A stretch of DNA of 64,000 bases from Variovorax guangxiensis (GCF_003952165.1 NZ_RXFT01000001.1:248001-312000); one strand, 5' to 3'. Numbered from the stretch's first letter, positions 48,163 through 57,688 are shown. The notes: generated by a model from the letters alone, not told the origin. Program-made: numbers and translations.

Positions 48163-49056
48163 ATGAACAATTTCAGCCGCCTCGACCTGAACCTGCTGGT
48201 CACGCTCGACACCCTGCTGGCCGAACGCAACGTCACCCGCGCGGCCGAGCGGCTGAACCTGTCGCAGCCCTCGGTGAGCGTGCAGCTCGCCAAGCTGCGG
48301 GAGGTGTTCGGCGATCCGCTGCTGCTGCCCGCGCAGCGCGGCATGCGGCCCACCGCGCGGGCCGACGAACTGCGCGAGCCGCTGCGCGAAGCGCTGGAGG
48401 CGCTGGGCCGCGCGGTGGCGCCGACCCGGCCCTTCGAGCCGGCCGGGGCCAGCACCACCTGGCGCGTCGCCGCGGCCGACTATGCCGAGTCGGCCATCCT
48501 GCTGCCGTCGCTGGCCGGGCTGCGCGCCGCGGCGCCGAACACGCGGCTGGCGGTGGTGGAGGCCGTGCCTTCGCGCATGGCGCGCCAGCTGGAGAGCGGC
48601 GAGATCGACCTGTTCTTCCACACCAGCGTGGGCGCGCCGCCGGGCCTGCACGCGCGGGTGCTCTTCAACGAGCGCTATGTGCTCGTCGGCCGAGCCGGCC
48701 ATCCGCGTCTGAAGCGCCGGCCGACGCTGGCGCAGTTCTGCGCGCTGGAGCACGTGGTGGTGTCGCTGGCCGGCGGAGGCTTCGCGGGGCCCACCGACGA
48801 GGCGCTGGCCGAGAGGGGCCTGGCGCGCCGCGTGGTGCTGTCGGTGCCGCACTTTCTCTTCATGATGTCGGCGGTGGCCGGCACCGACATGGTCGCGATG
48901 CTGCCCGAGCGGCTGGCGCGCAGCGCACCCGGGCTGAGCGTGGTGCAGGCGCCGCTGGAGGTGCCGGGCTACGAAATGGCGATGCTCTGGCACGAGCGCC
49001 GGCATCGCGATCCTGCGCACCGGTGGCTGCGCGAGCAGATCGCGTCGAGTCTCTGA
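48163..49056 (+). CDS. LysR-family regulator (NodD/NahR-like)
   Basis: A 297-residue LysR protein. NFSRLDLNLLVTLDTLLAERNVTRAAERLNLSQPSVSVQLAKLREVFGDPLLLPAQRGMRPT is the HTH of the NodD/NahR/PcpR-like group, with 'LLxxLDxLL' and LSQPSVS. The C-terminal effector domain contains FFHTSVGAPPGLHARVLFNERYVLV. It is divergent from the quinone-reductase gene and likely controls it in response to an aromatic compound or quinone. Its stop is 4 bp from the convergent histidine kinase gene. Confidence 0.9.
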   Translation: MNNFSRLDLNLLVTLDTLLAERNVTRAAERLNLSQPSVSVQLAKLREVFGDPLLLPAQRGMRPTARADELREPLREALEALGRAVAPTRPFEPAGASTTWRVAAADYAESAILLPSLAGLRAAAPNTRLAVVEAVPSRMARQLESGEIDLFFHTSVGAPPGLHARVLFNERYVLVGRAGHPRLKRRPTLAQFCALEHVVVSLAGGGFAGPTDEALAERGLARRVVLSVPHFLFMMSAVAGTDMVAMLPERLARSAPGLSVVQAPLEVPGYEMAMLWHERRHRDPAHRWLREQIASSL

Positions 49057-49060
49057 GCCG

Positions 49061-51040
49061 TCAGGCCACGCCCAGGACCCTGCCGGCCCCGGCCGTGCGC
49101 TCCAGCGGGAGCCAGAGCACGAAGCGAGTTCCTGCGGCGCCGGCCTCCCAGCTCACGGTGCCCCCGATTTCCTGCGCGCGACGCTGCTGGTTGCGCAGGC
49201 CGCGGCCGCCGCGGCGCAGGGCTTCGCTCACGTCGAAGCCGCCGCCGTTATCCTCGACGATCACGCACACGCCTTCGTCCACCACGGTGGTGCTCACGCA
49301 GATGGTGGTCGCGCGCGTGTGGCGCAGCACGTTGGCCACGCACTCCTGCACGATGCGCAGGATGTGCAGCGCGCCGTCCGGGTCCAGCCAGTCGAGGGCG
49401 GGCACGGGCTGCACTTCCCACTGGAGCGTGATGCCGGCGCTCTCGATGCGCGGCGCGAGGCGGAAACGCATGGTCGCCAGCAGCAGCAGCAGGTCGGCGT
49501 CGACGCTTTCCATGGAGTCGATCACCAGCCGCAGGTCTTCCATGCAGCCCTTGAGCACGTGGGAGATCTCGGCCTCCGTCATGGCGCCGCGCTCCACCGA
49601 GCGGATCGCGCTGATCAGCGATGAGCCCAGCCCGTCGTGCATGTCCTGCATCAGGCGGCGGCGCTCGGCGCTGAGCATGTGCTGGTTCTCGCTCGCGCGA
49701 AGGCGCTGGTAGCTCTGCTCCAGCTCGGCCTCGCGCTCCTTCAGCCGCAGCGCCAGCCCCCGGTTGAGCCGGCCCACCTCGGCGAAGGCGCCGGTGTAGC
49801 GCTGGAACATGATGTACGAGAAGACGAAGAACAGGCTGATGATGGCGTAGGGCGACATGTACACGCTCTCCGGGCTCACCAGGTTGTTCTGCAGCAGTCC
49901 GTCGTAGGAAGTGAGCGCGAGCGCGAACACCGTCCAGACCGCCACCAGCCGCCCCTCGGTCTGCTGGGTGACCAGCGACTTGCGCAGGTTGACGGTGAAG
50001 ATCAGCACCGCCACGGGCAGTACCGCCAGGTTGAGCAGCGGCGTGAACAGGTACAGGCTGACGATCTTCGACGACAGGTGCGGCACCGTGGAGACGCTGC
50101 AGGCCACGGCCAGCGTGACCGCGATGCGGGTGAGCCACACCGAGGGCTGCTGGTGCAGGCGCTGCAGGAAGAGGTGGATGAGGATCACCAGCCAGAGCAG
50201 GCTGGAGACGGTCATCCATTCGAACCATTCGTCCGAGATCGGTATGTAGCTGCCGCCCGCGTAGTAGTGCAGCGTCCTGAAGAAGGCGAGCGCCGAGATG
50301 GCGAAGAACAGCAGGTAGAGCAGCTCGCGCCGACGGCCCACCCAGACCGCGAAAGCGAAGGCGCCGACCGCGAGGAAGGCGGCGCTGCCCATGAAAGGCA
50401 ACTGCACCTGCAGCAACTGGCGGATCTGGTAGCGCCAGCTCAACGACTCTTCGCTGCCCACCCAGACGGTGGAGAAGCCGCTGCCGCTGTTGCGCAAGCG
50501 GTCGATGCGGATCAGCACGGTCTTCGGCGGCGGCGTGTCGGCGGTCGGGTTCAGCGGCAGCAGCAGCGGATGGTTGTAGCCGTTGTGGATGGGGCTGCCA
50601 TGCGACTGGTAGAGCAGGGCGCCGTCGCCGTACACCGCGATGTGGCCCAGTGTCTTCCAGCGCGGGAGATAGAGCAGCTGAGGCTCGCGCACCGAAGCCC
50701 TGACGGACAGGTCGATGCGGTACCAGTCGGTCACGGTGCGTGCGCCGCTGCCTTCGTCGGGCACCAGCTCGCGTCCCACCGTGTGCGGGAGGCTGACCTT
50801 CCTCCAGCCTTTTTCGGGCAGTGCCGCCTCCTGCGCGTTGCGTGGAGGCGCGGTGTAGCCGCTGCCCGGCACGGAAAGCAGCTCGGCCCGGGTGATGTGG
50901 ACGGCTTCGTCGGCTTCGAGTGACTGCTGCGCAACCGGCTCGGCGGCATTCGCGCAAGGCAGGAGTACCGGCGCGGCGGCCAGCAAAAGCTTTGCGATCC
51001 ACCTGCCGATTCGCCAACAGCTCTTGCTGCCCCACCTCAT
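49061..51040 (-). CDS. Orphan 7TM-DISM sensor histidine kinase
   Basis: A 659-residue membrane kinase. Signal/first TM at residues 12-30, a periplasmic 7TMR-DISMED2-like sensor (about 40-210), seven hydrophobic segments (about 215-410, including FMGSAAFLAVGAFAFAVWVG and SPYAIISLFFVFSYIMF), then a coiled-coil (GLALRLKEREAELEQSYQRLRAS). The HisKA_3 dimerisation box is RRRLMQDMHDGLGSSLISAI with the phospho-His in MHDGLG, and HATPase motifs include VQECVANVLRHT (N box) and VEDNGGGFD (G1). NarX/LiaS-type output is expected. No response regulator is adjacent, so it is an orphan. The ATG at 51040 is preferred, giving the signal peptide; open frame continues upstream. Confidence 0.88.
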   Translation of the reverse strand: MRWGSKSCWRIGRWIAKLLLAAAPVLLPCANAAEPVAQQSLEADEAVHITRAELLSVPGSGYTAPPRNAQEAALPEKGWRKVSLPHTVGRELVPDEGSGARTVTDWYRIDLSVRASVREPQLLYLPRWKTLGHIAVYGDGALLYQSHGSPIHNGYNHPLLLPLNPTADTPPPKTVLIRIDRLRNSGSGFSTVWVGSEESLSWRYQIRQLLQVQLPFMGSAAFLAVGAFAFAVWVGRRRELLYLLFFAISALAFFRTLHYYAGGSYIPISDEWFEWMTVSSLLWLVILIHLFLQRLHQQPSVWLTRIAVTLAVACSVSTVPHLSSKIVSLYLFTPLLNLAVLPVAVLIFTVNLRKSLVTQQTEGRLVAVWTVFALALTSYDGLLQNNLVSPESVYMSPYAIISLFFVFSYIMFQRYTGAFAEVGRLNRGLALRLKEREAELEQSYQRLRASENQHMLSAERRRLMQDMHDGLGSSLISAIRSVERGAMTEAEISHVLKGCMEDLRLVIDSMESVDADLLLLLATMRFRLAPRIESAGITLQWEVQPVPALDWLDPDGALHILRIVQECVANVLRHTRATTICVSTTVVDEGVCVIVEDNGGGFDVSEALRRGGRGLRNQQRRAQEIGGTVSWEAGAAGTRFVLWLPLERTAGAGRVLGVA

Positions 51041-51349
51041 AGATCGCTTTGCCTTGGAAGTCGCTTCTTTGTGGTTTGCAGCGGCCTGAAGCCGTTGCGG
51101 TTCGGCTCCATGCCATGGAGCCCGGGTCTCGCCCTCGCGAGCCGCGCGCAATTATGTTCTTGGGCAAATACGCGTGCGATTACGCCTGCTAACACGCCGG
51201 CGACCCCGGGCGAAGTGCGCGCGGGGAGCGGAAGAAGGCCGGCGCGGCATAGGCCGTCCGTCGAATGCACAGCGGCGGCGGCAGTCCCTAGCATGGGCAT
51301 GCCGCGCTACCTTCTCCTTCCTGCTTTCATTTCTCTTCCAGGCCCGCCG
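51041..51349. other. Divergent intergenic region with no gene seen
   Basis: About 310 bp separate the histidine kinase start and the OmpA/DUF4892 start. Promoters for both must lie here. I see no clear -35/-10 pair. In-frame ATGs at 51071 and 51293 extend the plus-strand gene but would add unsupported sequence before its signal peptide. Confidence 0.35.
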
Positions 51350-52363
51350 ATGAAACAGTCTGCCCTCATGGTCTTGCTTGCCCGCCTGGCGGCCGGTGCG
51401 CTGTTCTCGGCGGCCGCCGGCTCCTTCGCCGCCGAGCCGGCCAAGGACAACCCCCTCGTCGGCCGCTACGAAGGCTCGGTGCTCGACGGGTACAAGGCCG
51501 CCGCCTACGACGAGGTCGGCCTGATCAAGGAGCCGTTCCAGAACTGGGGCGGCGGCAAGCCCGACCTGCTCAAGGTGGAGGGCAAGGTCACGCTCTATCT
51601 ATACAGGCTGCCCAAGGAGCGCTCGCTGCTGGAAGTGCAGCGCAACTACGAGTCCAGCCTCAAGGCCAAGGGCTTCGAGATCGTGTTCAGCTGCGGCACC
51701 GCCAACGGCTCGTGCTACAAGCCGCGCGACGGCAGCGTGGACACCACCACGCCCTACGACTTCGCGCTGGCCTTCGACCAGCCCGAATGGCCGCGCCTGG
51801 GCAGCCGGGGCGACTATGCGCGCAACTATTTCGCAGTGAGCGGGCGCTATCTGCTCGCGCGGAAGACCGGCCCCTCGGGCACCGTCTACGCCAGCATCGC
51901 GCTGGCCGAGCACAACGCCGAGGTCGGCAACCATGCCTTCGTGCGCGTGGTGGAGAGCAAGGCGATGGAGGAGAACAAGATCGTGTTCCTCGACGCCACG
52001 GCCATGCAGAAGAGCCTGGCGGAGACGGGGCGTGTCAATCTCTACGGCATCCTGTTCGACCTCGACAAGGACGTGATCCGCCCCGAGTCGCAGCCCACCC
52101 TCGACGAGATGACCAAGCTGATGCGCAACAACCCGCCGCTGAAGCTCTCGGTGGTCGGCCACACCGACGCGCAGGGCGAGGCGAAGCACAACGACGATCT
52201 TTCGAAGCGCCGCGCGCTGGCGGTGATCTCTGTATTGGTGAAGGCCGGCGTCGATCCGCGCCGCTTCACCACCCGCGGCGCGGGCGCCTCGGAGCCGGTG
52301 GCGCCCAACGACAGCGAGGCGGGGCGGGCGAAGAACCGCCGGGTGGAGCTGATCCGGCTCTGA
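51350..52363 (+). CDS. OmpA-family outer-membrane protein with DUF4892
   Basis: A 337-residue envelope protein. The signal peptide ends near residue 28 (AAGSFA|AEP). Residues 35-200 resemble DUF4892 (NYESSLKAKGFEIVFSCGTANGSCY, and RYLLARKTGPSGTVYASIALAEH). The C-terminal OmpA domain has VNLYGILFDLDKDVIRPESQPTLDEM and LSVVGHTDAQGEAKHNDDLSKRRALAVISVLV, which binds peptidoglycan through the conserved Asp and Arg. No beta-barrel is evident, so it may be a lipoprotein-free anchor. The ATG at 51350 is chosen for its good signal peptide. Confidence 0.88.
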   Translation: MKQSALMVLLARLAAGALFSAAAGSFAAEPAKDNPLVGRYEGSVLDGYKAAAYDEVGLIKEPFQNWGGGKPDLLKVEGKVTLYLYRLPKERSLLEVQRNYESSLKAKGFEIVFSCGTANGSCYKPRDGSVDTTTPYDFALAFDQPEWPRLGSRGDYARNYFAVSGRYLLARKTGPSGTVYASIALAEHNAEVGNHAFVRVVESKAMEENKIVFLDATAMQKSLAETGRVNLYGILFDLDKDVIRPESQPTLDEMTKLMRNNPPLKLSVVGHTDAQGEAKHNDDLSKRRALAVISVLVKAGVDPRRFTTRGAGASEPVAPNDSEAGRAKNRRVELIRL

Positions 52364-52383
52364 GCCCGGCCGGGCGGGGCGCC

Positions 52384-52878
52384 TCAGATGATGGGCACGC
52401 TCGCTTCCTTCAGCACCCGCAGCACGAAGTGCGACTTGCTGTGGCGGATGCCCGGGATCTTGTAGAGCTTCTCTCGCAGCAGCCGCTCGTAGTCGCGCGT
52501 GTCGCGCACGGCGATGCGGATGTAGTAGTCGTAGTCGCCCGAGACCAGGTAGGCCTCCTGGATCTCCGGAATGGTCGCGAGCGTGCGGCCGAAGTCGTAG
52601 AGCGTCTCGTCGGTGTGGCTCTCGAGCGTGACCTGCACGATCACCGAGTCGTGATAGCCCAGCTTGGCCGGGTCGACGTCCACCGTGTAGCGCTTGATGA
52701 CGCCCGTGGCCTCCAGTTTCTTGATGCGCGTCCAGCAACTGGTGGGCGAGAGGCCGACCTCGTTGCCGATCTCCTGCAGGGTCTTGCGCGAGTCGAGCAG
52801 GAGCACCCGCAGGATCGCCAGGTCGGTCTTGTCGAAAGATCCTTCGCTGTCGCTCGGTGTTTGCCGATTGGTTTTCAT
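52384..52878 (-). CDS. Lrp/AsnC-family regulator
   Basis: A 164-residue feast/famine regulator. The HTH is FDKTDLAILRVLLLDSRKTLQEIGNEVGLSPTSCWTRIKKLEATGVIKRY (about 20-65), followed by the RAM ligand domain (VTLESHTDETLYDFGRTLATIPEIQEAYLVSGDYDYYIRIAVRD) that binds amino acids. It is divergent from an acetolactate synthase gene across 65 bp, which suggests control of branched-chain amino acid synthesis. Confidence 0.93.
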   Translation of the reverse strand: MKTNRQTPSDSEGSFDKTDLAILRVLLLDSRKTLQEIGNEVGLSPTSCWTRIKKLEATGVIKRYTVDVDPAKLGYHDSVIVQVTLESHTDETLYDFGRTLATIPEIQEAYLVSGDYDYYIRIAVRDTRDYERLLREKLYKIPGIRHSKSHFVLRVLKEASVPII

Positions 52879-52943
52879 GAATCGAGCTTAAAGGGCCAAA
52901 AGAAAGATGCATATTCTGCGCCCGAAACGGAAGAATTGACGGC

Positions 52944-54737
52944 ATGCGACTGCTCGACCTACCCCCCACGTCCTCCCCGTCCCTTCACCCCGACACGACG
53001 CCGGTTCGCATCCGCAACGGCGCCGAAGCCCTGCTCGACACCCTGGTCGAGTGCGGCGTGGACACCATCTTCGGGTACCCCGGCGGCGCGGCGCTGCCGC
53101 TGTACGACGCGCTGCACGGCGAACCCCGGCTGCGCCACGTGCTGGTGCGCCACGAGCAGGCGGCCGTGCACGCGGCCGAGGGCTATGCGCGCAGCACCGG
53201 CCGCGTGGGCGTGGTGCTGGTCACCTCGGGGCCGGGCGTGGGCAACACCATCACCGGGCTGCTGGACGCGATGAGCGATTCGGTGCCGGTGCTGTGCATC
53301 AGCGGGCAGGTCGCCACCGCCGTCATCGGTACGCAGGCGTTCCAGGAAAGCGACGCGCTGGGCATGTCGCGCCCGGTGACGAAGTGGAACCGCCAGGTCC
53401 GTGCCGCCGACGACGTGCCCGCGCTCGTGCGCCGCGCGCTGGAGATCGCTTCCACCGGCCGCCCCGGACCCGTGCTGCTGGACGTGCCGAAGGACATCCA
53501 GCTCCAACGCCTGGGCCGTGCCCCCGAGCCCGCCCCGCTGCGCGCCCTGCGCACCAGCCGTACCGCCTTGCCGCCGAAGGCCATGGTGCAGCGCGCGGCC
53601 GACCTGCTTTCCACCGCGCGCCGACCCGTCATCTATGGCGGCGGCGGGCTGGTCAACTCGGGGCCGGCGGCCTGCGAGGCCTTCACGAAGCTGGTGAACC
53701 TGATGCATGCGCCGTGCACGCTCACGCTGATGGGGCTGGGCGCCTTTCCGGCGTCCGATCCGAAGTTCATCGGCATGCTGGGCATGCACGGCATGCTCGA
53801 AGCCAACCTCGCGATGCACGAGGCCGACCTGGTGGTGTGCGTCGGCGCGCGCTTCGACGACCGCGTGACCGGCAAGCTCGACGAGTTCTGCCCGCACGCC
53901 CGCAAGATCCACATCGACATCGACCCCGGCAGCATCAACAAGGTGGTGCGCGTGGACGTGCCGATGGTGGGCGATTGCGCCGCGATCCTGGAAAGCCTGC
54001 TCGCGCTGCTGCCCGCCGAGGGCTTTGCGCCCGAGCGCCTGGCGCCGTGGTGGGAGCGCATCGAACGCTGGCGCGCCGTCGACTGCCTGGCCTTCGAGCC
54101 GAAGGCCGGCTCGATCCTGCCGCAGCAGCTGATGTCTTCGCTGCAGCGCGCCATCGCCGGGCTCGCCGGGCGCGACGCCATCGTGTCGACCGACGTGGGC
54201 CAGCACCAGATGTGGGCCGCGCAATACCTGCGCTTCGACAGCCCGCGCCGCTGGCTCACCTCGGGCGGTGCCGGCACCATGGGCTACGGGCTGCCCGCCG
54301 CCATCGGCGCGCAGATCGGCCACCCCGGCGCCCTGACCGTGTGCGTGAGCGGCGACGCCTCGGTGCTGATGAATATCCAGGAGCTTTCGACAGCGGTGCA
54401 GCACCGCGTGCCGGTGAAGCTGGTGCTGAGCAACAACGGCTACATGGGCATGGTGCGCCAGTGGCAGGAGCTGAACCACGGCAACCGCCTGAGCCACAGC
54501 TGGAACGAGGCGCTGCCCGACTTCGTGGCGCTGGCCAAGGCCTTCGGCTGGGGTGCGCGGCGGGTGAGCGACCCGGCGGAGCTGGAGGATGCTTTGGCCG
54601 AGTGCCTTGCCAGCGAGGGCCCGTTCTTCCTCGACGTGCAGGTCGAAGCGCAGGAAAACTGCTTTCCGATGATGCCCTCGGGGCATGGGCACCACCGGGT
54701 GATGCTGGCGAAGGACCGGTGGTACGAGGAGGTCTGA
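52944..54737 (+). CDS. ilvB: Acetolactate synthase, large (catalytic) subunit
   Basis: A 597-residue thiamine-diphosphate enzyme. It condenses two pyruvates (or pyruvate with 2-oxobutyrate) for valine, leucine and isoleucine synthesis. The ThDP-activating Glu is in RHEQAAVHAAEGYARSTG (about 70-87), GTQAFQESDALGMSRPVTKWN is typical of AHAS, and the ThDP-binding GDASVLMNIQELSTA...LSNNGYMGMVRQWQ is near 470-505. No small subunit (ilvN/ilvH) follows. The length and VTKWN region favour biosynthetic AHAS over catabolic AlsS. An Lrp regulator is divergent. Confidence 0.93.
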   Translation: MRLLDLPPTSSPSLHPDTTPVRIRNGAEALLDTLVECGVDTIFGYPGGAALPLYDALHGEPRLRHVLVRHEQAAVHAAEGYARSTGRVGVVLVTSGPGVGNTITGLLDAMSDSVPVLCISGQVATAVIGTQAFQESDALGMSRPVTKWNRQVRAADDVPALVRRALEIASTGRPGPVLLDVPKDIQLQRLGRAPEPAPLRALRTSRTALPPKAMVQRAADLLSTARRPVIYGGGGLVNSGPAACEAFTKLVNLMHAPCTLTLMGLGAFPASDPKFIGMLGMHGMLEANLAMHEADLVVCVGARFDDRVTGKLDEFCPHARKIHIDIDPGSINKVVRVDVPMVGDCAAILESLLALLPAEGFAPERLAPWWERIERWRAVDCLAFEPKAGSILPQQLMSSLQRAIAGLAGRDAIVSTDVGQHQMWAAQYLRFDSPRRWLTSGGAGTMGYGLPAAIGAQIGHPGALTVCVSGDASVLMNIQELSTAVQHRVPVKLVLSNNGYMGMVRQWQELNHGNRLSHSWNEALPDFVALAKAFGWGARRVSDPAELEDALAECLASEGPFFLDVQVEAQENCFPMMPSGHGHHRVMLAKDRWYEEV

Positions 54738-54746
54738 AAGTCTTGT

Positions 54747-54861
54747 CCCCTCTCCCTCTGGGAGAGGGCCAGGGTGAGGGCGCTGTGCCATCGATGAGGC
54801 GCGGCCTTGGCGTTGAGGCCGATGCCCTCACCCCAACCCTCTCCCCGAGCGGAGAGGGAGC
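54747..54861. repeat. Long palindromic CCCTCTCC repeat
   Basis: Between the acetolactate synthase stop and the convergent antiporter end. It contains CCCTCTCC-CTCT-GGGAGAGGG at one side and CCCTCTCCCCGAGCGGAGAGGG-type sequence at the other, with GTGAGGGC / GCCCTCAC arms pairing across about 75 nt. The whole folds into a large stem with side hairpins. This is a widespread type of proteobacterial intergenic repeat. It could also act as a bidirectional transcription barrier between the two convergent genes. Confidence 0.75.
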
Positions 54862-54869
54862 AGTGCGCG

Positions 54870-56429
54870 TCAGACGCTCTGCAGCCGCACGTCGTTCGCC
54901 GGAATGGCGCTGAGCTCGGCCCAGTCCATCTCCTCCTCCAGTTGGTGGTAGGTGTCGTCCTCGATCTCGCCGGCGCGGCGCAGCGAGTCGAGCGCCTCCC
55001 GCTGCGCGCGGATGGCCACGGCGCGCAGCCGGTCGTGCGCGGTCTTGGCCTGCGGCTGGCGCTGGTCCTGCGCGAGGACGCGCGCGGCGCGGTATTCGTC
55101 GCGCACCGCATCGGCTTCGCGGCCGTCCTCGGCTTCGATGGCGGCGAGCGCCGCGTCCATCATCGCGGTGCGGGCGAGCGAGAGTTCCCTGTCCAGCGAG
55201 TCGTCGGGCTCGATCTTCAGCGCGCGGATCAGCGGCCCGATGGTGAAGCCCTGGATCACCAGCGTGCCCAGCACCACCGCGAACGCGCTGAGCACGATGA
55301 GATCGCGCCCCGGAAAGTTCGCTGGCAGCGCGAAGGCGGTGGCCAGCGTGACCAGCCCGCGCATGCCCGACCAGCCGACCAGCAGGCTGATGCGCTTGGA
55401 GGGCAGCGCAACCTTGCGTCCGCGCGCGATCAGCCGCAGCTTGTACCGGCGCATCGCCGCGCCATAGATCAGCACCCACGCCACCCGCACCGCGATGACC
55501 AGCACCAGCACGAGGCCTGCGAACTCCAGCGCATGCGCCAGCTGCGGCCCCGACAGGCGCGTGATGATGCCGCGCGCCTGCAGCCCCATGAGAAAGAAGG
55601 CCAGCACGTTGAGCGTGAACACCACCGCGCCCCACACCGCGTAGGAATGCACGCGGTCGCGGGGCGCATGGCGCTTCGGCGCGAACTGGCCCAGCGTCAT
55701 GCCGAAGGCCACCACCGAGATGATGGGCGACAGGTGCAGCCGCTCGGCCACGATCCACGCGCCAAAAGTCATCACGAACTGGAAGATGATGGCCGAGCGC
55801 GTGCCCGCGAAGAGTGGCGCGCCGAAGTGCAGATTGAGCTTGGCGAAGGCGAAGCCCACCAGCGCGCCGCCCGGCACCGCCACCAGCAGCATCGGCAGCG
55901 AGCTCGTCATCGGCACGTGAGCGGCGCCGGCCGCCGACACCGCCACGCCGAACACCAGCAGCGCCACCGCGTCGTTGAGCAGGCTCTCGCCGTTGATGAG
56001 CGACAGCGTGCGCCGCGGAATGCGGAACTGCTGCATCACCGCCGCCGCGGCCACCGCGTCGGGCGGCGCGACGATGGCGCCGAGCGTGATCGCCGCGGCC
56101 AGCGGCAGCCCCGCGAAAGCCCAGCCGGCCCACGCGACCACTGCGGTGGTCAGCAGCACCGCCACCAGCACCAGCGAGACCAGCGACATCCAGTTGCGCC
56201 GCAGCTCGCGCGGCGAGGTGTCGAAGGCCGAGTCGAGCAGGGCGGGCGCGATGAAGAGCGCGAGCGCCAGGTGCGGATCCAGGCTCACGTGCGGCACCCA
56301 GGGCATCGCGCCCAGGCATACGCCGGCCAGCGCCAGCATCGACGGGTAGGGCAGCGCGAGGCGCCGCGAGAGCTGCAGCAGCAGGCAGGCGGCGATCAGC
56401 ATGACGAGCACGTTCTCGAAGACGTCCAT
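54870..56429 (-). CDS. NhaP-type CPA1 Na+/H+ antiporter
   Basis: A 519-residue membrane antiporter. About 12 hydrophobic segments span residues 1-400. The ion-binding region APPDAVAAAAVMQQFRIPRRTLSLINGESLLNDAVALLVFGVAVSAAG has the paired Asp residues (PPD and LLND) of CPA1 transporters. GWSGMRGLVTLATAFALP also matches. The C-terminal 110 residues are a soluble, charged tail (READAVRDEYRAARVLAQDQRQ) of regulatory type. It exchanges Na+ (or K+) for H+. Convergent with acetolactate synthase. Confidence 0.88.
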   Translation of the reverse strand: MDVFENVLVMLIAACLLLQLSRRLALPYPSMLALAGVCLGAMPWVPHVSLDPHLALALFIAPALLDSAFDTSPRELRRNWMSLVSLVLVAVLLTTAVVAWAGWAFAGLPLAAAITLGAIVAPPDAVAAAAVMQQFRIPRRTLSLINGESLLNDAVALLVFGVAVSAAGAAHVPMTSSLPMLLVAVPGGALVGFAFAKLNLHFGAPLFAGTRSAIIFQFVMTFGAWIVAERLHLSPIISVVAFGMTLGQFAPKRHAPRDRVHSYAVWGAVVFTLNVLAFFLMGLQARGIITRLSGPQLAHALEFAGLVLVLVIAVRVAWVLIYGAAMRRYKLRLIARGRKVALPSKRISLLVGWSGMRGLVTLATAFALPANFPGRDLIVLSAFAVVLGTLVIQGFTIGPLIRALKIEPDDSLDRELSLARTAMMDAALAAIEAEDGREADAVRDEYRAARVLAQDQRQPQAKTAHDRLRAVAIRAQREALDSLRRAGEIEDDTYHQLEEEMDWAELSAIPANDVRLQSV

Positions 56430-56490
56430 CGGGGCCTCGGTCTTGGTGTTGTTTGCCCCGAATACTAAGAGGTCGGGTTGTCGCGCCCGG

Positions 56491-56521
56491 CAAAAGAAGA
56501 AGGGGCCCGTGCGGGCCCCTT
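56491..56521 (-). terminator. Terminator after the chloroperoxidase-like gene
   Basis: On the minus strand: AAGGGGCCC, loop GCAC, GGGCCCCTT then CTTCTTTTG. A 9-bp GC stem with U-rich tail, located 21 bp after the hydrolase stop. It separates that gene from the antiporter gene. Confidence 0.85.
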
Positions 56522-56542
56522 CCTCGTCAACGCATCAGCGCA

Positions 56543-57565
56543 TCAGGACTTGACGAACGCCAGCAGGTCGGCGTTGAACTTGTCCTTGTGCGTGTCGGTC
56601 AGGCCGTGCGGCGCGCCGGGGTAGACGATCAGCTTGTTGTTCTTCACCAGCTTGGCCGAGGCCAGGCCGGCGGCGCCGATCGGCACGATCTGGTCGTCGT
56701 CGCCGTGCACGATGAGCGTGGGCACGTCGAACTTCTTCAGGTCTTCGGTGAAGTCGGTTTCCGAGAAGGCCTTGATCGAGTCGTAGGTGTTCTTGTGGCC
56801 GCCCATCATGCCCTGCGCCCACCACGAGTCGATGAGGCCCTGCGACACCTTCGCGCCGGGGCGGTTGAAGCCGAAGAAGGGGCCCGAGGGCACGTCCTTG
56901 TAGAACTGCGAGCGGTTCGCCAGCTGCGCGGCGCGCAGGCCGTCGAACACTTCGATCGGCAGGCCGCCGGGGTTGGCGGCGGTCTTCAGCATCTGCGGCG
57001 GCACGGCGGAGATCAGGGCCGCCTTGGCCACGCGCTTCGTGCCGTGGCGGCCGATGTAGCGCGCCACCTCGCCGCCGCCGGTCGAGAAGCCGACCAGGAT
57101 CGCGTTCTTCAGGTCCAGCGTCTCGATGACGGTGGCGAGGTCGTCGGCGTAGGTGTCCATGTCGTTGCCGTTCCACGGCTGGCTGGAGCGGCCGTGGCCG
57201 CGGCGGTCGTGCGCCACGGTGCGGAAGCCCTGCGATGCGAGGAAGAGCATCTGCGATTCCCAGCTGTCGGAGTTCAGCGGCCAGCCGTGGCTGAACACGA
57301 CGGGCTGGCCGGTGCTGGGGCCCCAGTCCTTGTAATAGAGCTCGGTGCCGTCCTTGGTGACGATGATGTTCTTGCTCATGGTTTGCTTTCCTTTCGAAGA
57401 GGCGTTGGCCGCGCCCGATGCGGGCGCGGCGGCGGATGCGGCGGATGCCGCGCTGGAGAAGCCGGTGCCCACGAGGGCGCCGGCTGCGACGCAGGCTCCG
57501 CCCAGCAGCAGGCTGCGGCGGGTGGGAGCGGTGGAGTCGATGGTCCGGGTGCGTTGTTCGGTCAT
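56543..57565 (-). CDS. Tat-exported alpha/beta hydrolase (non-heme chloroperoxidase-like)
   Basis: A 340-residue enzyme. The N-terminus has a twin-arginine signal ([21 protein letters not shown]) and a Ser/Ala linker. The hydrolase proper begins near [20 protein letters not shown] (residue 63). The Ser nucleophile is in [13 protein letters not shown], the Asp in [12 protein letters not shown], and the His in [14 protein letters not shown], the pattern of cofactor-free haloperoxidases/esterases. Export is unusual for this family and is read from the leader. MSKN at 57379 has a GAAAGGAA upstream and could give a cytosolic form, so dual starts are possible. The MarR gene lies upstream, and a MarR-type palindrome lies in the promoter. 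Confidence 0.85.
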   Translation of the reverse strand: MTEQRTRTIDSTAPTRRSLLLGGACVAAGALVGTGFSSAASAASAAAPASGAANASSKGKQTMSKNIIVTKDGTELYYKDWGPSTGQPVVFSHGWPLNSDSWESQMLFLASQGFRTVAHDRRGHGRSSQPWNGNDMDTYADDLATVIETLDLKNAILVGFSTGGGEVARYIGRHGTKRVAKAALISAVPPQMLKTAANPGGLPIEVFDGLRAAQLANRSQFYKDVPSGPFFGFNRPGAKVSQGLIDSWWAQGMMGGHKNTYDSIKAFSETDFTEDLKKFDVPTLIVHGDDDQIVPIGAAGLASAKLVKNNKLIVYPGAPHGLTDTHKDKFNADLLAFVKS

Positions 57566-57634
57566 GGTGCTTTCCTTTTGCTGGCAGGTCGAGTGGTGAA
57601 GTGGTGCGATGCGGTAAATGTCGTATGAATTAAT

Positions 57635-57646
57635 ATCGCATGCGAT
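57635..57646. promoter_or_regulatory. Candidate MarR operator at the hydrolase promoter
   Basis: ATCGCATGCGAT, a perfect 12-bp palindrome, lies 70 bp before the hydrolase start in an AT-rich patch. The same 12 bp form the core of the palindrome upstream of the marR gene (58175-58196), so one regulator probably controls both. Confidence 0.75.
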
Positions 57647-57688
57647 GTATTTGTCTTGAAAAAGCAGGAACGGCGAAGCTGCTGTGCA

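Noticed and set aside
51071..51349. N-terminal extension of the OmpA/DUF4892 protein
   Set aside because: The extension has no leader and the ATG at 51350 gives a proper signal peptide.
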